DNA of 64,000 nt, taken from NCBI GenBank assembly GCA_002423895.1, contig DIOL01000019.1:79112-143111 (forward strand), read 5' to 3'. Shown here piece by piece: positions 45,964 to 54,134 of this stretch. This stretch comes from Bacteroidales bacterium UBA5515. Its GTDB lineage: Bacteria; Bacteroidota; Bacteroidia; Bacteroidales; P3. The position numbers and the translations under genes were made by a program. Numbering within the stretch: position 1 is the stretch's first letter; each line of letters opens with the position of its first letter. The notes beneath the pieces were generated by a model. The model had not been told where the DNA came from and searched no databases. It was given only the letters and a program-made list of their open reading frames with translations.

Positions 45964-47415
45964 ATGAAAAAGATATTTATAACCATAGTTTTTTTTATAT
46001 CTATTTTGCTTTTAAACAATAGTATTAAAGCTCAATATTCAGATATAACTTACTTTATGAGAAGCACTCCTTACTCATATAAAATGAATCCTGCTCAAAT
46101 TCCTACTTCCTCTTTCTATTTTAATCTTCCTTTCCTTTCAGGAATTAATCTTGATTTCAAAACTTCTGGATTTAGTTATAATGACCTAATTAAAAGAAGA
46201 GATGATGATTCTTTATACTTTGATTTCAAAGGTTTTTATAATTCTCTTAGTAATTCTAATTACATCAAAATGAATGGAAATTTTGAAATTTTAGGATTTG
46301 GTTTCAATGCTGGGAAAAAGAATTATATTTCATTTGGTATTGATATGAATTTTGATTCAAGATTAAGGTTTTCAAGAGATTTATTTGGATTTTTATCTGG
46401 AGATAAAACATTTTCTAATGAAGCTATTCAAGTATCTGATAACGAAATCTTATCTCTAAATTCATATATTTCAACTTCAATTGGATACACAAGGGTAGTT
46501 AACAGTAAATTAAATGTAGGTTTAAGAGCAAAATTTATTCTTGGATTAGCAAATATTACAACAGAAGAATCAAAGCTACAAATTTCTCAAAATGATGAAG
46601 GGTTAACTGCTCAAAGTAATTTTTTAATCAGATCATCTTCAATGATAGGAAGTTTAAATTTACCTGGATTAAACTCAAGTGATTCAATCGAATTTAATGT
46701 TGACTCTGATAGCATTAAATCCAGTATAATGAAAAACAAAGGTTTTGGTATTGATTTTGGTGCTACCTATAAATTGAACGATAAAATGATACTTAGCCTT
46801 AGCGTTCAAGATTTAGGTTTTATTAAGTGGACAGCAAATACAACAGATATCGTTTCAAAAAATCCAAATGGAACATATACTTTTACAGGATTTGAAAATA
46901 TTAGTGCTGACTCAAGTTTTTCACAACAAATTGAACAATTAAGTGACAGTATAACTAATGCTTTAGATATTACAACAAGAAGAGGCGAAGAATATACAAC
47001 TATGCTTCCAACAAAAGTTTATGTTGGTTATGAATGGAATTTTTCAAAAAAACATCATTTAAATGCCTTATATAAGGCAAGTATTGGAAGTAATTATTTT
47101 GATAATTATCTATCAGTTTTCTACGCACTTCAACTTGAAAGATATTTGAATATATCCTTAGGAAATACATTCTCATTTGAGAATAGCTTTAAAAACAACA
47201 AACCATTCAATCCAAGTATTGCATTTAATGCCAATCTATTAATCTTCAACATCTATTTTGGGGGATCATTAAACACCTCATATAATGTTGCAAAGATGAC
47301 TGGAGTTAATTTCTTTTTCGGTATAAATTCAAGTTTTGGATATAATAATCCATTTAAAGAAAATATTACAGAAGAAAAAGTAGAAAATGAGACTCAAATT
47401 CCAGTGAAAGAATAG
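45964..47415 (+). CDS. DUF5723-like outer-membrane protein
   Basis: 483 aa with a signal peptide (cleavage near KAQ, residue ~24). Alternating beta-strand sequence suggests a barrel: SYKMNPAQIPTSSFYFNLPF, FGFNAGKKNYISFGID, GLRAKFILGLANIT, and a predicted final strand region (GVNFFFGINSSFGY). It resembles DUF5723 proteins of Bacteroidetes, similar in style to FadL/PorV-type barrels. The substrate is unknown. The C-terminal tail is acidic (EEKVENETQ). Confidence 0.75.
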   Translation: MKKIFITIVFFISILLLNNSIKAQYSDITYFMRSTPYSYKMNPAQIPTSSFYFNLPFLSGINLDFKTSGFSYNDLIKRRDDDSLYFDFKGFYNSLSNSNYIKMNGNFEILGFGFNAGKKNYISFGIDMNFDSRLRFSRDLFGFLSGDKTFSNEAIQVSDNEILSLNSYISTSIGYTRVVNSKLNVGLRAKFILGLANITTEESKLQISQNDEGLTAQSNFLIRSSSMIGSLNLPGLNSSDSIEFNVDSDSIKSSIMKNKGFGIDFGATYKLNDKMILSLSVQDLGFIKWTANTTDIVSKNPNGTYTFTGFENISADSSFSQQIEQLSDSITNALDITTRRGEEYTTMLPTKVYVGYEWNFSKKHHLNALYKASIGSNYFDNYLSVFYALQLERYLNISLGNTFSFENSFKNNKPFNPSIAFNANLLIFNIYFGGSLNTSYNVAKMTGVNFFFGINSSFGYNNPFKENITEEKVENETQIPVKE

Positions 47416-47454
47416 AAGTTAAATAATTTTGTTCTCTACTTAAAATATAATTAT

Positions 47455-47462
47455 TACTTTTG
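47455..47462 (+). promoter_or_regulatory. -7 box (TACTTTTG) of porW
   Basis: Exact TAnnTTTG, 38 bp before the TTG start codon, which supports that start. A TTTTG lies 23 bp upstream, a long spacing for the -33 element. Confidence 0.55.
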
Positions 47463-47499
47463 TAGTTATTATAGACAACTAAAAGAATTTTATCAAAAT

Positions 47500-50292
47500 T
47501 TGAAGCTAAAACTTAAAACATACAAGAAATTATTTGTTTTATTCTTATTAATTATTGTTAGTTTATCTTGTTCAACAAAGAAAAACAAATGGTATAATAG
47601 GGCATATCACGCAACTGTAGCACACTACAATGCCTATTGGAATGGCAATGATGCTTATAAGCAAGGTATAAAATTTATTGAAGATAATCAAGTTGACGAT
47701 TTTTCAAGAATACTACCTGTCTTTAAAATAGGTTCACAAGAACAAGCTGCATCAATAAAGCCAAATATGGAAAGAGCAATAGAAAAAAGCTCTAAAGTGA
47801 TAAAAAAGCACTCCATGTTTATTGATAAGAAAGAGCGAAATCCTGAAATAAAAAAAGCTTATTTACTAATTGGTAAAGCAAGTTTCTACAAAAAAGATTA
47901 TAAAGTAGCTCAAGCAACTTTTAAACATATTATTTCTGGATGGACAAATCAAGACATAATGTATGAAGCTATGATTTGGCAAGCTTTAACATTTTGTATG
48001 GAGAAAGAATATTCTCAGGCTGAAAGTATTTTAGACCAAGTTAAAAATAAAATTCAAGAGAAAAAAGCCCCTAAAAGCTTAAATAAATTTCTTTATTCTG
48101 TTTATGCTGAAACTGCAATTGCTCAAAAAAAATATGCAAAAGCATTGGAGTATGTGCAACTGACTAAAAAGTATTCAAAGTCACGTTCTTTTAATACTCG
48201 CTTAACTTTCATTGAAGCTCAACTTTACCAACAGGCAAATGAATTGGAATATGCAAGTAAATTATTTGGGAAAGTAGTCTTGCGTTCTAAAAAATATGAT
48301 ATGCAATTTGCTGCAATGCTTCGTCAAGCCATGTGTTATGACCCTAAGAAGGGAAATAGCAAAAAAATTATATCTAAATTGGATAAAATGGCTGAAGACA
48401 CTAAAAATATTGAATTAAAGGACCAAATCTACTACGCAATAGCTGAAATATATTTCAAAGACAAGAATATTGATAAAGCATGTGAATATTGGGCAAAGTC
48501 AGTTACTTCTTCCATTAAGAATGAAAATCAAAAAATAGCTTCTTCTCTACGTTATGCTGATGTTAATTATGAACTCTTAGAAAAGTACGAGCCAGCTCAT
48601 GATTATTATGATACAGCGTTAGTAATAATGAAGAAGGATTATCCAAACTATAATCAAATTAACTCCAAACAAATAGTATTAAGAAATTTAGTATCAAATT
48701 TAAGAGTTGTTACGCGTTGGGATAGTTTACTTGCATTAAGTGAATTAAGTCAAGCTGAATTAGACATAAAGATTGAAGGCTGGATAAAAGACTATAAGAA
48801 AAAGCAAGAAGAAATTAGAAAAGCCGAAGAAGCCCAAAGAGCACTTCTTGCCACCACTTCAAGACAAAATCCATATGATCAGTATAGACCTCAAAGTTCT
48901 TGGTATTTTTACAATAATACTACCGTTCAAACTGGTAAAACTGAATTTATGAGAATTTGGGGTGCAAGAAAGTATGAAGATAATTGGCGATTGAGTGATA
49001 AACAGCAAACCTTCGATTTTGACAATATGGAAGAGGACTCTATTGATAATAATCAATTAGACTCTTTAGACGAAAATAATGTTTCAAATAAACCTTCTCT
49101 TGCTGCAAGCAAAAATCCTGAATCAAAAGAGTTTTACACTAAAGATATTCCTCGAACACAAGGTAAAAAAGATACAATTCATCACGAAATTGCTAAATCA
49201 CTTCTTGCTGCTGGATATATTTATTACCAAGGGCTTGCAAATAATGGAAAAGCAATAGAAACCTTCTTAGAATTGCAAAAGAGATACCCTGTCTATGCAA
49301 CAACCCTTCCTTCCTCCTATCATCTCTATAAGATATATGATAAAATTGGTCAAACCCCTAACTCTAATTACTACAAGAATAAAATACTAAAAGAATATCC
49401 AGAAAGTGAATTTGCAATGATGATTCAAAACCCAGATTATTGGAAAGAATCTTCATCAATCAACTCAAAAGCTGAACAAATTTACCAAAATGTATATAAC
49501 ACCTATATTGCAAAAGACTATAATTTAACCATCACTAAAGCTATTCAAGCAATAGATTCTATCCATTTTGGAGCTTACATACCAAAACTATTATACCTTG
49601 AAGCAATATCAAAAGGTAAGATATATGGTATTGATTCTTTGATGCAAAACTTAAATATGATTGTATATAACTTCCCTGAACACCCAATAACACCAACAAT
49701 AGAAAATCAGCTAAAATATCTAAGTGCAAATTATAATATTGCAAGTCAAAACTTAGCATATAAAGAAAGCAAAACTAATCAAAGCAATAAGGATATTTCT
49801 GATAACACAAATAAAGAAAACACTCCAGCTGATACTACCAAGAAAAATGATATTCCAGTTGACCATACAATTGTAAATGATGAAGATATTTTAGATGCAG
49901 AAAGTTTGATATACAGATATAGAAATATGGATCATTTCTATGTTATACTATATGATGATGATAAAATCAATTCTTCGGATATGAAAATTAAATTTTCTAA
50001 TTTCAATTCATCATTTTTCCCTGAAGAACAGCTTAAACTTACAAGCTTATTATTTACAATCAATCAACAAATGATTAGTGTAATTAGATTTAGTGATATT
50101 GATAAAGCAATGCAATATTATCAGTCTGTTATTTCTAATGATATTTTAAAAGATGTTGACCCTTCTCTATACAATCACTTTATTATTTCGAGTCAGAACT
50201 ACCCTACCTTCTATAACAAGAAAAACATTCCTGCTTATATGAAATTCTTCAGAATATTCTACCTCAAACCTCTCGAAAAAGAAAATAAATAA
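47500..50292 (+). CDS. porW: T9SS lipoprotein PorW/SprE (TPR protein)
   Basis: 930 aa. It begins at a TTG codon: no in-frame ATG lies upstream before the promoter, and the signal plus lipobox SLSC (Cys24) require this start. Family-specific opening KNKWYNRAYHATVAHYNAYW; TPR-like helices at ~100-420; a conserved block near 467-495 (WYFYNNTT ... RIWGARKYEDNWR); further TPRs after ~560. PorW/SprE is an outer-membrane lipoprotein needed for type IX secretion, thought to link the trans-envelope motor and the outer-membrane translocon. The T9SS cargo genes in this window would use it. Confidence 0.92.
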   Translation: MKLKLKTYKKLFVLFLLIIVSLSCSTKKNKWYNRAYHATVAHYNAYWNGNDAYKQGIKFIEDNQVDDFSRILPVFKIGSQEQAASIKPNMERAIEKSSKVIKKHSMFIDKKERNPEIKKAYLLIGKASFYKKDYKVAQATFKHIISGWTNQDIMYEAMIWQALTFCMEKEYSQAESILDQVKNKIQEKKAPKSLNKFLYSVYAETAIAQKKYAKALEYVQLTKKYSKSRSFNTRLTFIEAQLYQQANELEYASKLFGKVVLRSKKYDMQFAAMLRQAMCYDPKKGNSKKIISKLDKMAEDTKNIELKDQIYYAIAEIYFKDKNIDKACEYWAKSVTSSIKNENQKIASSLRYADVNYELLEKYEPAHDYYDTALVIMKKDYPNYNQINSKQIVLRNLVSNLRVVTRWDSLLALSELSQAELDIKIEGWIKDYKKKQEEIRKAEEAQRALLATTSRQNPYDQYRPQSSWYFYNNTTVQTGKTEFMRIWGARKYEDNWRLSDKQQTFDFDNMEEDSIDNNQLDSLDENNVSNKPSLAASKNPESKEFYTKDIPRTQGKKDTIHHEIAKSLLAAGYIYYQGLANNGKAIETFLELQKRYPVYATTLPSSYHLYKIYDKIGQTPNSNYYKNKILKEYPESEFAMMIQNPDYWKESSSINSKAEQIYQNVYNTYIAKDYNLTITKAIQAIDSIHFGAYIPKLLYLEAISKGKIYGIDSLMQNLNMIVYNFPEHPITPTIENQLKYLSANYNIASQNLAYKESKTNQSNKDISDNTNKENTPADTTKKNDIPVDHTIVNDEDILDAESLIYRYRNMDHFYVILYDDDKINSSDMKIKFSNFNSSFFPEEQLKLTSLLFTINQQMISVIRFSDIDKAMQYYQSVISNDILKDVDPSLYNHFIISSQNYPTFYNKKNIPAYMKFFRIFYLKPLEKENK

Positions 50293-50358
50293 TTTTAAAA
50301 GCAAACCATTTACTAATTTAATCGTAAAGTATTTATTAACTATTAAAACAAATAAATC

Positions 50359-50757
50359 ATGGCAAAATTAAATTACGAACAAGAAAGCAGCACAGGCATA
50401 AGTAACATTATTAGCAATAGAACAACCATCAAGGGCGATGTGATTTCTGATGGAGATTTGAAAATTGATGGAAATGTTGAAGGCTCTCTAAATATAAAAG
50501 GTAAATTAATTATTGGCGATAGTGGTAAAATATCTGGTAATATAACTTGCCAAAATGCAGATATTTCAGGAAAAGTTGAAGGTAATATTTTAGTAAAAGA
50601 ACTTCTTTCACTTCAAACCAATGCAACAATTAATGGAGATATTTCAATAGGTAAACTTTCCATTGAGCCAGGTGCAGCTTTTACCGGAAAATGCAGCATG
50701 ACTTCTAACTCAAACAAACCAATAATGGAACAACCTCTTTCATCAGAAATAAAATAA
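50359..50757 (+). CDS. Bactofilin (polymer-forming cytoskeletal protein)
   Basis: 132 aa. The DUF583 beta-helix core is at ~18-110 (RTTIKGDVISDGDLKIDGNVEGSL, then GKLIIGDSGKISGNI, DISGKVEGNI; segments) with short disordered ends. Bactofilins form nucleotide-free filaments at the membrane. The porW-bactofilin pair is conserved in Bacteroidetes. Confidence 0.93.
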   Translation: MAKLNYEQESSTGISNIISNRTTIKGDVISDGDLKIDGNVEGSLNIKGKLIIGDSGKISGNITCQNADISGKVEGNILVKELLSLQTNATINGDISIGKLSIEPGAAFTGKCSMTSNSNKPIMEQPLSSEIK

Positions 50758-50772
50758 TAAAAACACTTACAA

Positions 50773-51159
50773 ATGCAACGAAATCCTTTAACCTCCTATA
50801 TTATTAAACTTTCAATGTTTTCAATAGCAATTTGCTTTATTGGATTTATATCTCTTTTGTTTCTAAAAAATTATATTTCGCTCAATCTTCCATATTACAT
50901 CCTATTATTTTATCTTTGCACTGGATTATCCTTTATCTTCACATATCTATCATTAAAGAAAAAGAAAATGAGATTTGAAAACGTATTTATGATAACAAAA
51001 TTTGGAAAACTATTTATCTATATAATAGTCTTCCTTATTATAGTTTTCCTGAAGAAAGAGAATCTTATTCCTTTTACCATCACCTACCTTTCGCTTTATG
51101 TTCTATATCTTATATTTGATACAATAACCTTGAAAAACTTTTCACAAAAAATAAAATAA
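50773..51159 (+). CDS. Small four-helix membrane protein
   Basis: 128 aa with four predicted membrane segments (near residues 11-33, 40-60, 75-95, 100-120) and basic loops. No recognised motif. In several Bacteroidetes a similar small membrane protein follows porW and bactofilin, just before the ATP synthase genes; here no ATP synthase gene follows. It may belong to that family (DUF6168-like), but this rests on position and size only. Confidence 0.65.
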   Translation: MQRNPLTSYIIKLSMFSIAICFIGFISLLFLKNYISLNLPYYILLFYLCTGLSFIFTYLSLKKKKMRFENVFMITKFGKLFIYIIVFLIIVFLKKENLIPFTITYLSLYVLYLIFDTITLKNFSQKIK

Positions 51160-51165
51160 ATAATC

Positions 51166-51624
51166 ATGAAAAACACCTTACGTATTATTTTTGGCTTAAC
51201 AATTCTTATTTCAGTATTTTCTTTCGTTGCTTGTGAAGAAAAAGTTGACAATGATGTTATAACAGGAAAATGGATTGATAATAAAATATTAAATACTCCT
51301 GACTCATTAATAGATCCTTGTAAAAAGAAATCATATATTGAGTTTTCTGAATATAAGATTGAAATGGAAAAAAGAACAGTTAATCAATATTATGCTTGTG
51401 ATTATACATTAGATGAAAATGGAGATACAATTGAACAAGTACCTTTTACTGAACTTTTAGGATACTACACAATAATAGAAGACACTTTAAAAATTCTATA
51501 CGTTAAAGACTATACAACTAAAGTATATAATATTAAATATATTGACAAGATTGATATGCTTTTAACCACCTTAGACAATAATGGTGATAAAATGAATATA
51601 TTCTATGGTAGATTTAAAGATTAG
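51166..51624 (+). CDS. Lipocalin-like lipoprotein
   Basis: 152 aa with a signal and lipobox FVAC (Cys23). The mature part has the lipocalin-like start ITGKWIDNKIL and alternating strands (YIEFSEYKIEMEKRTV, LGYYTIIEDTLKILYV), as in many small Bacteroidetes lipoproteins. The ligand is unknown. Its 3' end overlaps the convergent hydE gene by 11 bp. Confidence 0.75.
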   Translation: MKNTLRIIFGLTILISVFSFVACEEKVDNDVITGKWIDNKILNTPDSLIDPCKKKSYIEFSEYKIEMEKRTVNQYYACDYTLDENGDTIEQVPFTELLGYYTIIEDTLKILYVKDYTTKVYNIKYIDKIDMLLTTLDNNGDKMNIFYGRFKD

Positions 51625-52687
51625 TAAAAGCTTTTGAATCACCCCATTTTCCGTAACCTATTTTGTGATTAATTGATTTCATTCTTTGTGCAAGACAACC
51701 TTGACATTCTTGAGGTTGGTCACCAACACAAGCCTTATTAGGATAAATCATATATTCTTCCCTGTATTTAGTTGGAGTTAGGTTAGGCATAATAATATTT
51801 GCGCCTGCCATAATAGCTTCCTCTCTTCCCTTTTCAAAAAGAGTTTGGTTAGCTGTTGCAGCAACCATATTTATTTTTGGCATTAAAAGTCTCAAACAAG
51901 CAATCATTTTCATAGTCATATTAAACCTTGTCTGGTCATCACCAATCAAGTCCTTGTATTGATACAAAGGAGTATCTCCATGAGCAATAAAAGGTCCCAT
52001 TCCAACCATTGCAACATTCAGTTCCTTAAAAAAGAGTAAATCATTTGCTAAATCCTCAATTGTTTGAAAAGGAAGCCCAATCATAACACCAGTTCCAGCT
52101 TGATAGCCAATATTAATTAATGACTTTAAAGCATTAAGGCGAGTATCAAAACTATGAATATCATCATTTGGATGAATCTTATAATATAAATCCTTATTCG
52201 AAGATTCTATTCTTAAAAGATAACGATGAGCACCTGCATCAAACCACTCTCTATAAACCTCCTCACTTTGTTCTCCACAGGAAAGAGTAATTCCCAGCTT
52301 ACCATTAGAAAGTTTCTTTATTTCATTCAACAAGTAAGTAATCTTGCTTGTAAAAGCCCTGTCGTTTCTTTCCCCACTCTGAATTGCCAATGAACCATAA
52401 TCCATATCTAAAGCCATTTTAGCGCATCCCAAAACCTCATCATCATTCATTGTATAACGAACAACTTTTTCATTAGGAAGACGAACACCACAATAAAGAC
52501 AACTCTTAGCACAGCGATTTGAGTATTCAATCAATCCTCTAAAATAAACCTCATTCCCAATTTCTCTTAATTTAACTTCCAAAGCCTTATTTAAAAGCTT
52601 TTTCATATCATCATTTTCCAGAGAAAGCAAGAAAACAAGTTCTTCCTTAGTAAAGTCTTTTTGATTTAATATATTATCTAAATTCAT
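51614..52687 (-). CDS. hydE: [FeFe]-hydrogenase H-cluster maturase HydE (radical SAM)
   Basis: 357 aa. The radical-SAM cluster motif C-x3-C-x2-C is in NRCAKSCLYCGVR (~60-72). GERNDRAFT and SCGEQSEEVYREWFDAGAHRYLLRIE (segments) follow the barrel. A second, C-terminal Cys set C-x7-C-x2-C (ACVGDQPQECQGC) matches the auxiliary cluster of HydE. HydE helps build the 2Fe subcluster of [FeFe] hydrogenase with HydF and HydG, which are not in this window. A dyad lies near its predicted start site. Confidence 0.93.
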   Translation of the reverse strand: MNLDNILNQKDFTKEELVFLLSLENDDMKKLLNKALEVKLREIGNEVYFRGLIEYSNRCAKSCLYCGVRLPNEKVVRYTMNDDEVLGCAKMALDMDYGSLAIQSGERNDRAFTSKITYLLNEIKKLSNGKLGITLSCGEQSEEVYREWFDAGAHRYLLRIESSNKDLYYKIHPNDDIHSFDTRLNALKSLINIGYQAGTGVMIGLPFQTIEDLANDLLFFKELNVAMVGMGPFIAHGDTPLYQYKDLIGDDQTRFNMTMKMIACLRLLMPKINMVAATANQTLFEKGREEAIMAGANIIMPNLTPTKYREEYMIYPNKACVGDQPQECQGCLAQRMKSINHKIGYGKWGDSKAFTNL

Positions 52688-52720
52688 TTCAATCTAATTT
52701 AATTATAAGTTACTAACGTA

Positions 52721-52763
52721 AGTTATAGTAATGATATTACATAACTAATAATTTGCAAAGATA
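52721..52763 (-). promoter_or_regulatory. hydE promoter with adjacent dyad
   Basis: CAAAGATA at 52756-52763 reads TATCTTTG on the minus strand, 68 bp before hydE. Just downstream lies a dyad: AGTTATAGTAAT (52721-52732), 3-bp centre, ATTACATAACT (52736-52746), complementary apart from one bulged base. TTACTA / TAGTAA (52710-52731) overlaps it. It could be an operator or a 5' mRNA hairpin. Confidence 0.5.
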
Positions 52764-52829
52764 AACATAAAACAAGAGCAAAAACAAATACAAAAAAACT
52801 TAAGAAATGAAAAACTTAATAGGAAAGTG

Positions 52830-52859
52830 TTGCTAATATTGAAAAAAGTTGTACTTTTG
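52830..52859 (+). promoter_or_regulatory. Promoter of the SRP RNA gene
   Basis: TTG (52830-52832), 19-bp spacer, TACTTTTG (52852-52859). The predicted start matches the first base of the RNA. Confidence 0.75.
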
Positions 52860-52864
52860 CACTC

Positions 52865-52961
52865 GGGTAAGTCTTACACGACCAGCTCCCTTTGAATCTC
52901 CCCAGGGCAGGAATGCAGCAAGGTAATTAGGTTGTAGCGGTGCGATGTAAGTAGCTTACCC
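52865..52961 (+). ncRNA. ffs: Signal recognition particle RNA (4.5S-type)
   Basis: About 97 nt. The ends pair (GGGTAAG 52865-52871 with CTTACCC 52955-52961). The apical region carries the conserved SRP domain IV pattern: CGACCAGCTCCC, then CCAGGGCAGGAATGCAGCA, AGG and a GGTTGTAGCGG return strand. A run of seven T follows (52962-52968) as terminator. It binds Ffh to target nascent membrane proteins. It lies between hydE and a lipoprotein gene, transcribed divergently from hydE. Confidence 0.93.
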
Positions 52962-52996
52962 TTTTTTTATTTCCTTTTTTCAGACTAATATTTCTT

Positions 52997-53620
52997 TTAC
53001 TTCACAAGTCTTACATGTACATCTTTATCAATATTATCAATTATACTATCTTTAGAATTAATAATATAAATAAATCCATCAAATGCATTTCTAATATATT
53101 GACTTTCTACCATATATACAGATATGATATTCATAGAATTTGATAAAGCAAAGATATACTCTTCAAATGAAATAAAACTCACTTTCAAAGTATCACCTAT
53201 TAAAGGGACAGAAGCAACACCATTGGTATCTGTTGTTGTATTATAGATAGTTTTATTATTTTCAAAGACTTCAATATTTACAAATGCTAAAATTTGTTTA
53301 TCTTGATCATAAACAATAATTTTTCTTTGTAAACATGTGTCACAAGAAGAAAAAAACAAATATGGTTTTTCAATTTTAGGATGAAGAATTATCTTATTAT
53401 CTTTTATGCTGTACTTACCATCAAATTCAAATCCTCCCATACTTTGATAATAATTATAATTAAAACTCTTATCTTTATTTAACGTTAGAGTCACTTTATC
53501 TCCATGATATGCATTTGGCTCTTTATATTGAAATGTCCCTGCCATATTCTTATAGTTATAATTGTAACAACTACTTAGAAGTATCAAAATTGCTATTGAG
53601 AAAAAGATTACTTTTTTCAT
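52997..53620 (-). CDS. Lipoprotein of unknown function
   Basis: 207 aa with lipobox LSSC at Cys18. The mature part starts Asn/Tyr-rich (YNYNYKNMAGTFQY), followed by lipocalin-like strands (KVTLTLNKDKSFNYNYY, GKYSIKDNKIILHP), then a carboxypeptidase-regulatory-like segment (TTTDTNGVASVPLIGDTLKVSFISF in part). Function not recognised. Its predicted transcript has an unusually long (~180 nt) structured leader. Confidence 0.75.
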   Translation of the reverse strand: MKKVIFFSIAILILLSSCYNYNYKNMAGTFQYKEPNAYHGDKVTLTLNKDKSFNYNYYQSMGGFEFDGKYSIKDNKIILHPKIEKPYLFFSSCDTCLQRKIIVYDQDKQILAFVNIEVFENNKTIYNTTTDTNGVASVPLIGDTLKVSFISFEEYIFALSNSMNIISVYMVESQYIRNAFDGFIYIINSKDSIIDNIDKDVHVRLVK

Positions 53621-53815
53621 ATTAATAATATTATTTCTTCTTGTTTTTATGATTATCTAAAAATATCTCACCGTTGTATGGGATTTTTATCGACTTTCGT
53701 CATGCGAGATAAGTCCTCTCGCTTGTCTTTATTATTGGGTTTTCTGTCGAGCGGAATTTGCAACCCTATTCTTATTCATTACTAACTTTTTATTTATTTT
53801 CAAAGTCCAAAGGTA
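53621..53815 (-). promoter_or_regulatory. Long structured 5' leader and -7 box of the lipoprotein gene
   Basis: CAAAGGTA at 53808-53815 reads TACCTTTG on the minus strand. The ~180 nt from there to the ATG hold three clean hairpins: GGGTT/AACCC (53737-53766), GCGAGA/TCTCGC (53704-53722, 7-nt loop) and GAC-GAAA-GTC (53692-53701, a GNRA tetraloop in the RNA sense). I cannot match it to a known riboswitch or sRNA. Confidence 0.5.
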
Positions 53816-53926
53816 GGGAAATGTTTTATATATTGTTAATCCTTTCTTGTTTTATTTTTTAAATGGGATATATTTTTCTACAAATCCTTTCCCCTTTGTG
53901 GTAATCTTATTTATTGCTATAGTGCT

Positions 53927-53973
53927 TAAGGAGTTTAAAGACCTTAAGGACATTAAAGTCTTTAAACTCCTTA
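53927..53973. repeat. Long palindrome with 16-bp perfect arms
   Basis: TAAGGAGTTTAAAGAC (53927-53942) and GTCTTTAAACTCCTTA (53958-53973) are exact complements around a 15-bp centre. CATTAAAGTCTTTAAA (53951-53966) is identical to 8877-8892. There is no strong T-run, so termination is uncertain. Confidence 0.75.
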
Positions 53974-54059
53974 GAGTCTTTTGCAAAAAGTAAAATTTTG
54001 TTTTTCTATAATAAAACTAAGAGAGAAAAAATAAAACCTTTATATAAGTAAATTTAAAT

Positions 54060-54122
54060 AGGGAATAATTCTGTCTAATCAAGGAATAAAACTAAAAACT
54101 CCTTATAAAAAACTTATTAAAC
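54060..54122. repeat. 21-bp-spaced repeat H
   Basis: Stretches at 54060-54080 and 54081-54101 both open A(A/G)GGAATAA, 21 bp apart; the next 21 bp is more diverged. CAAGGAATAAAACTAA (54080-54095) is identical to 34984-34999. Confidence 0.6.
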
Positions 54123-54134
54123 AAAGACTTTTTA

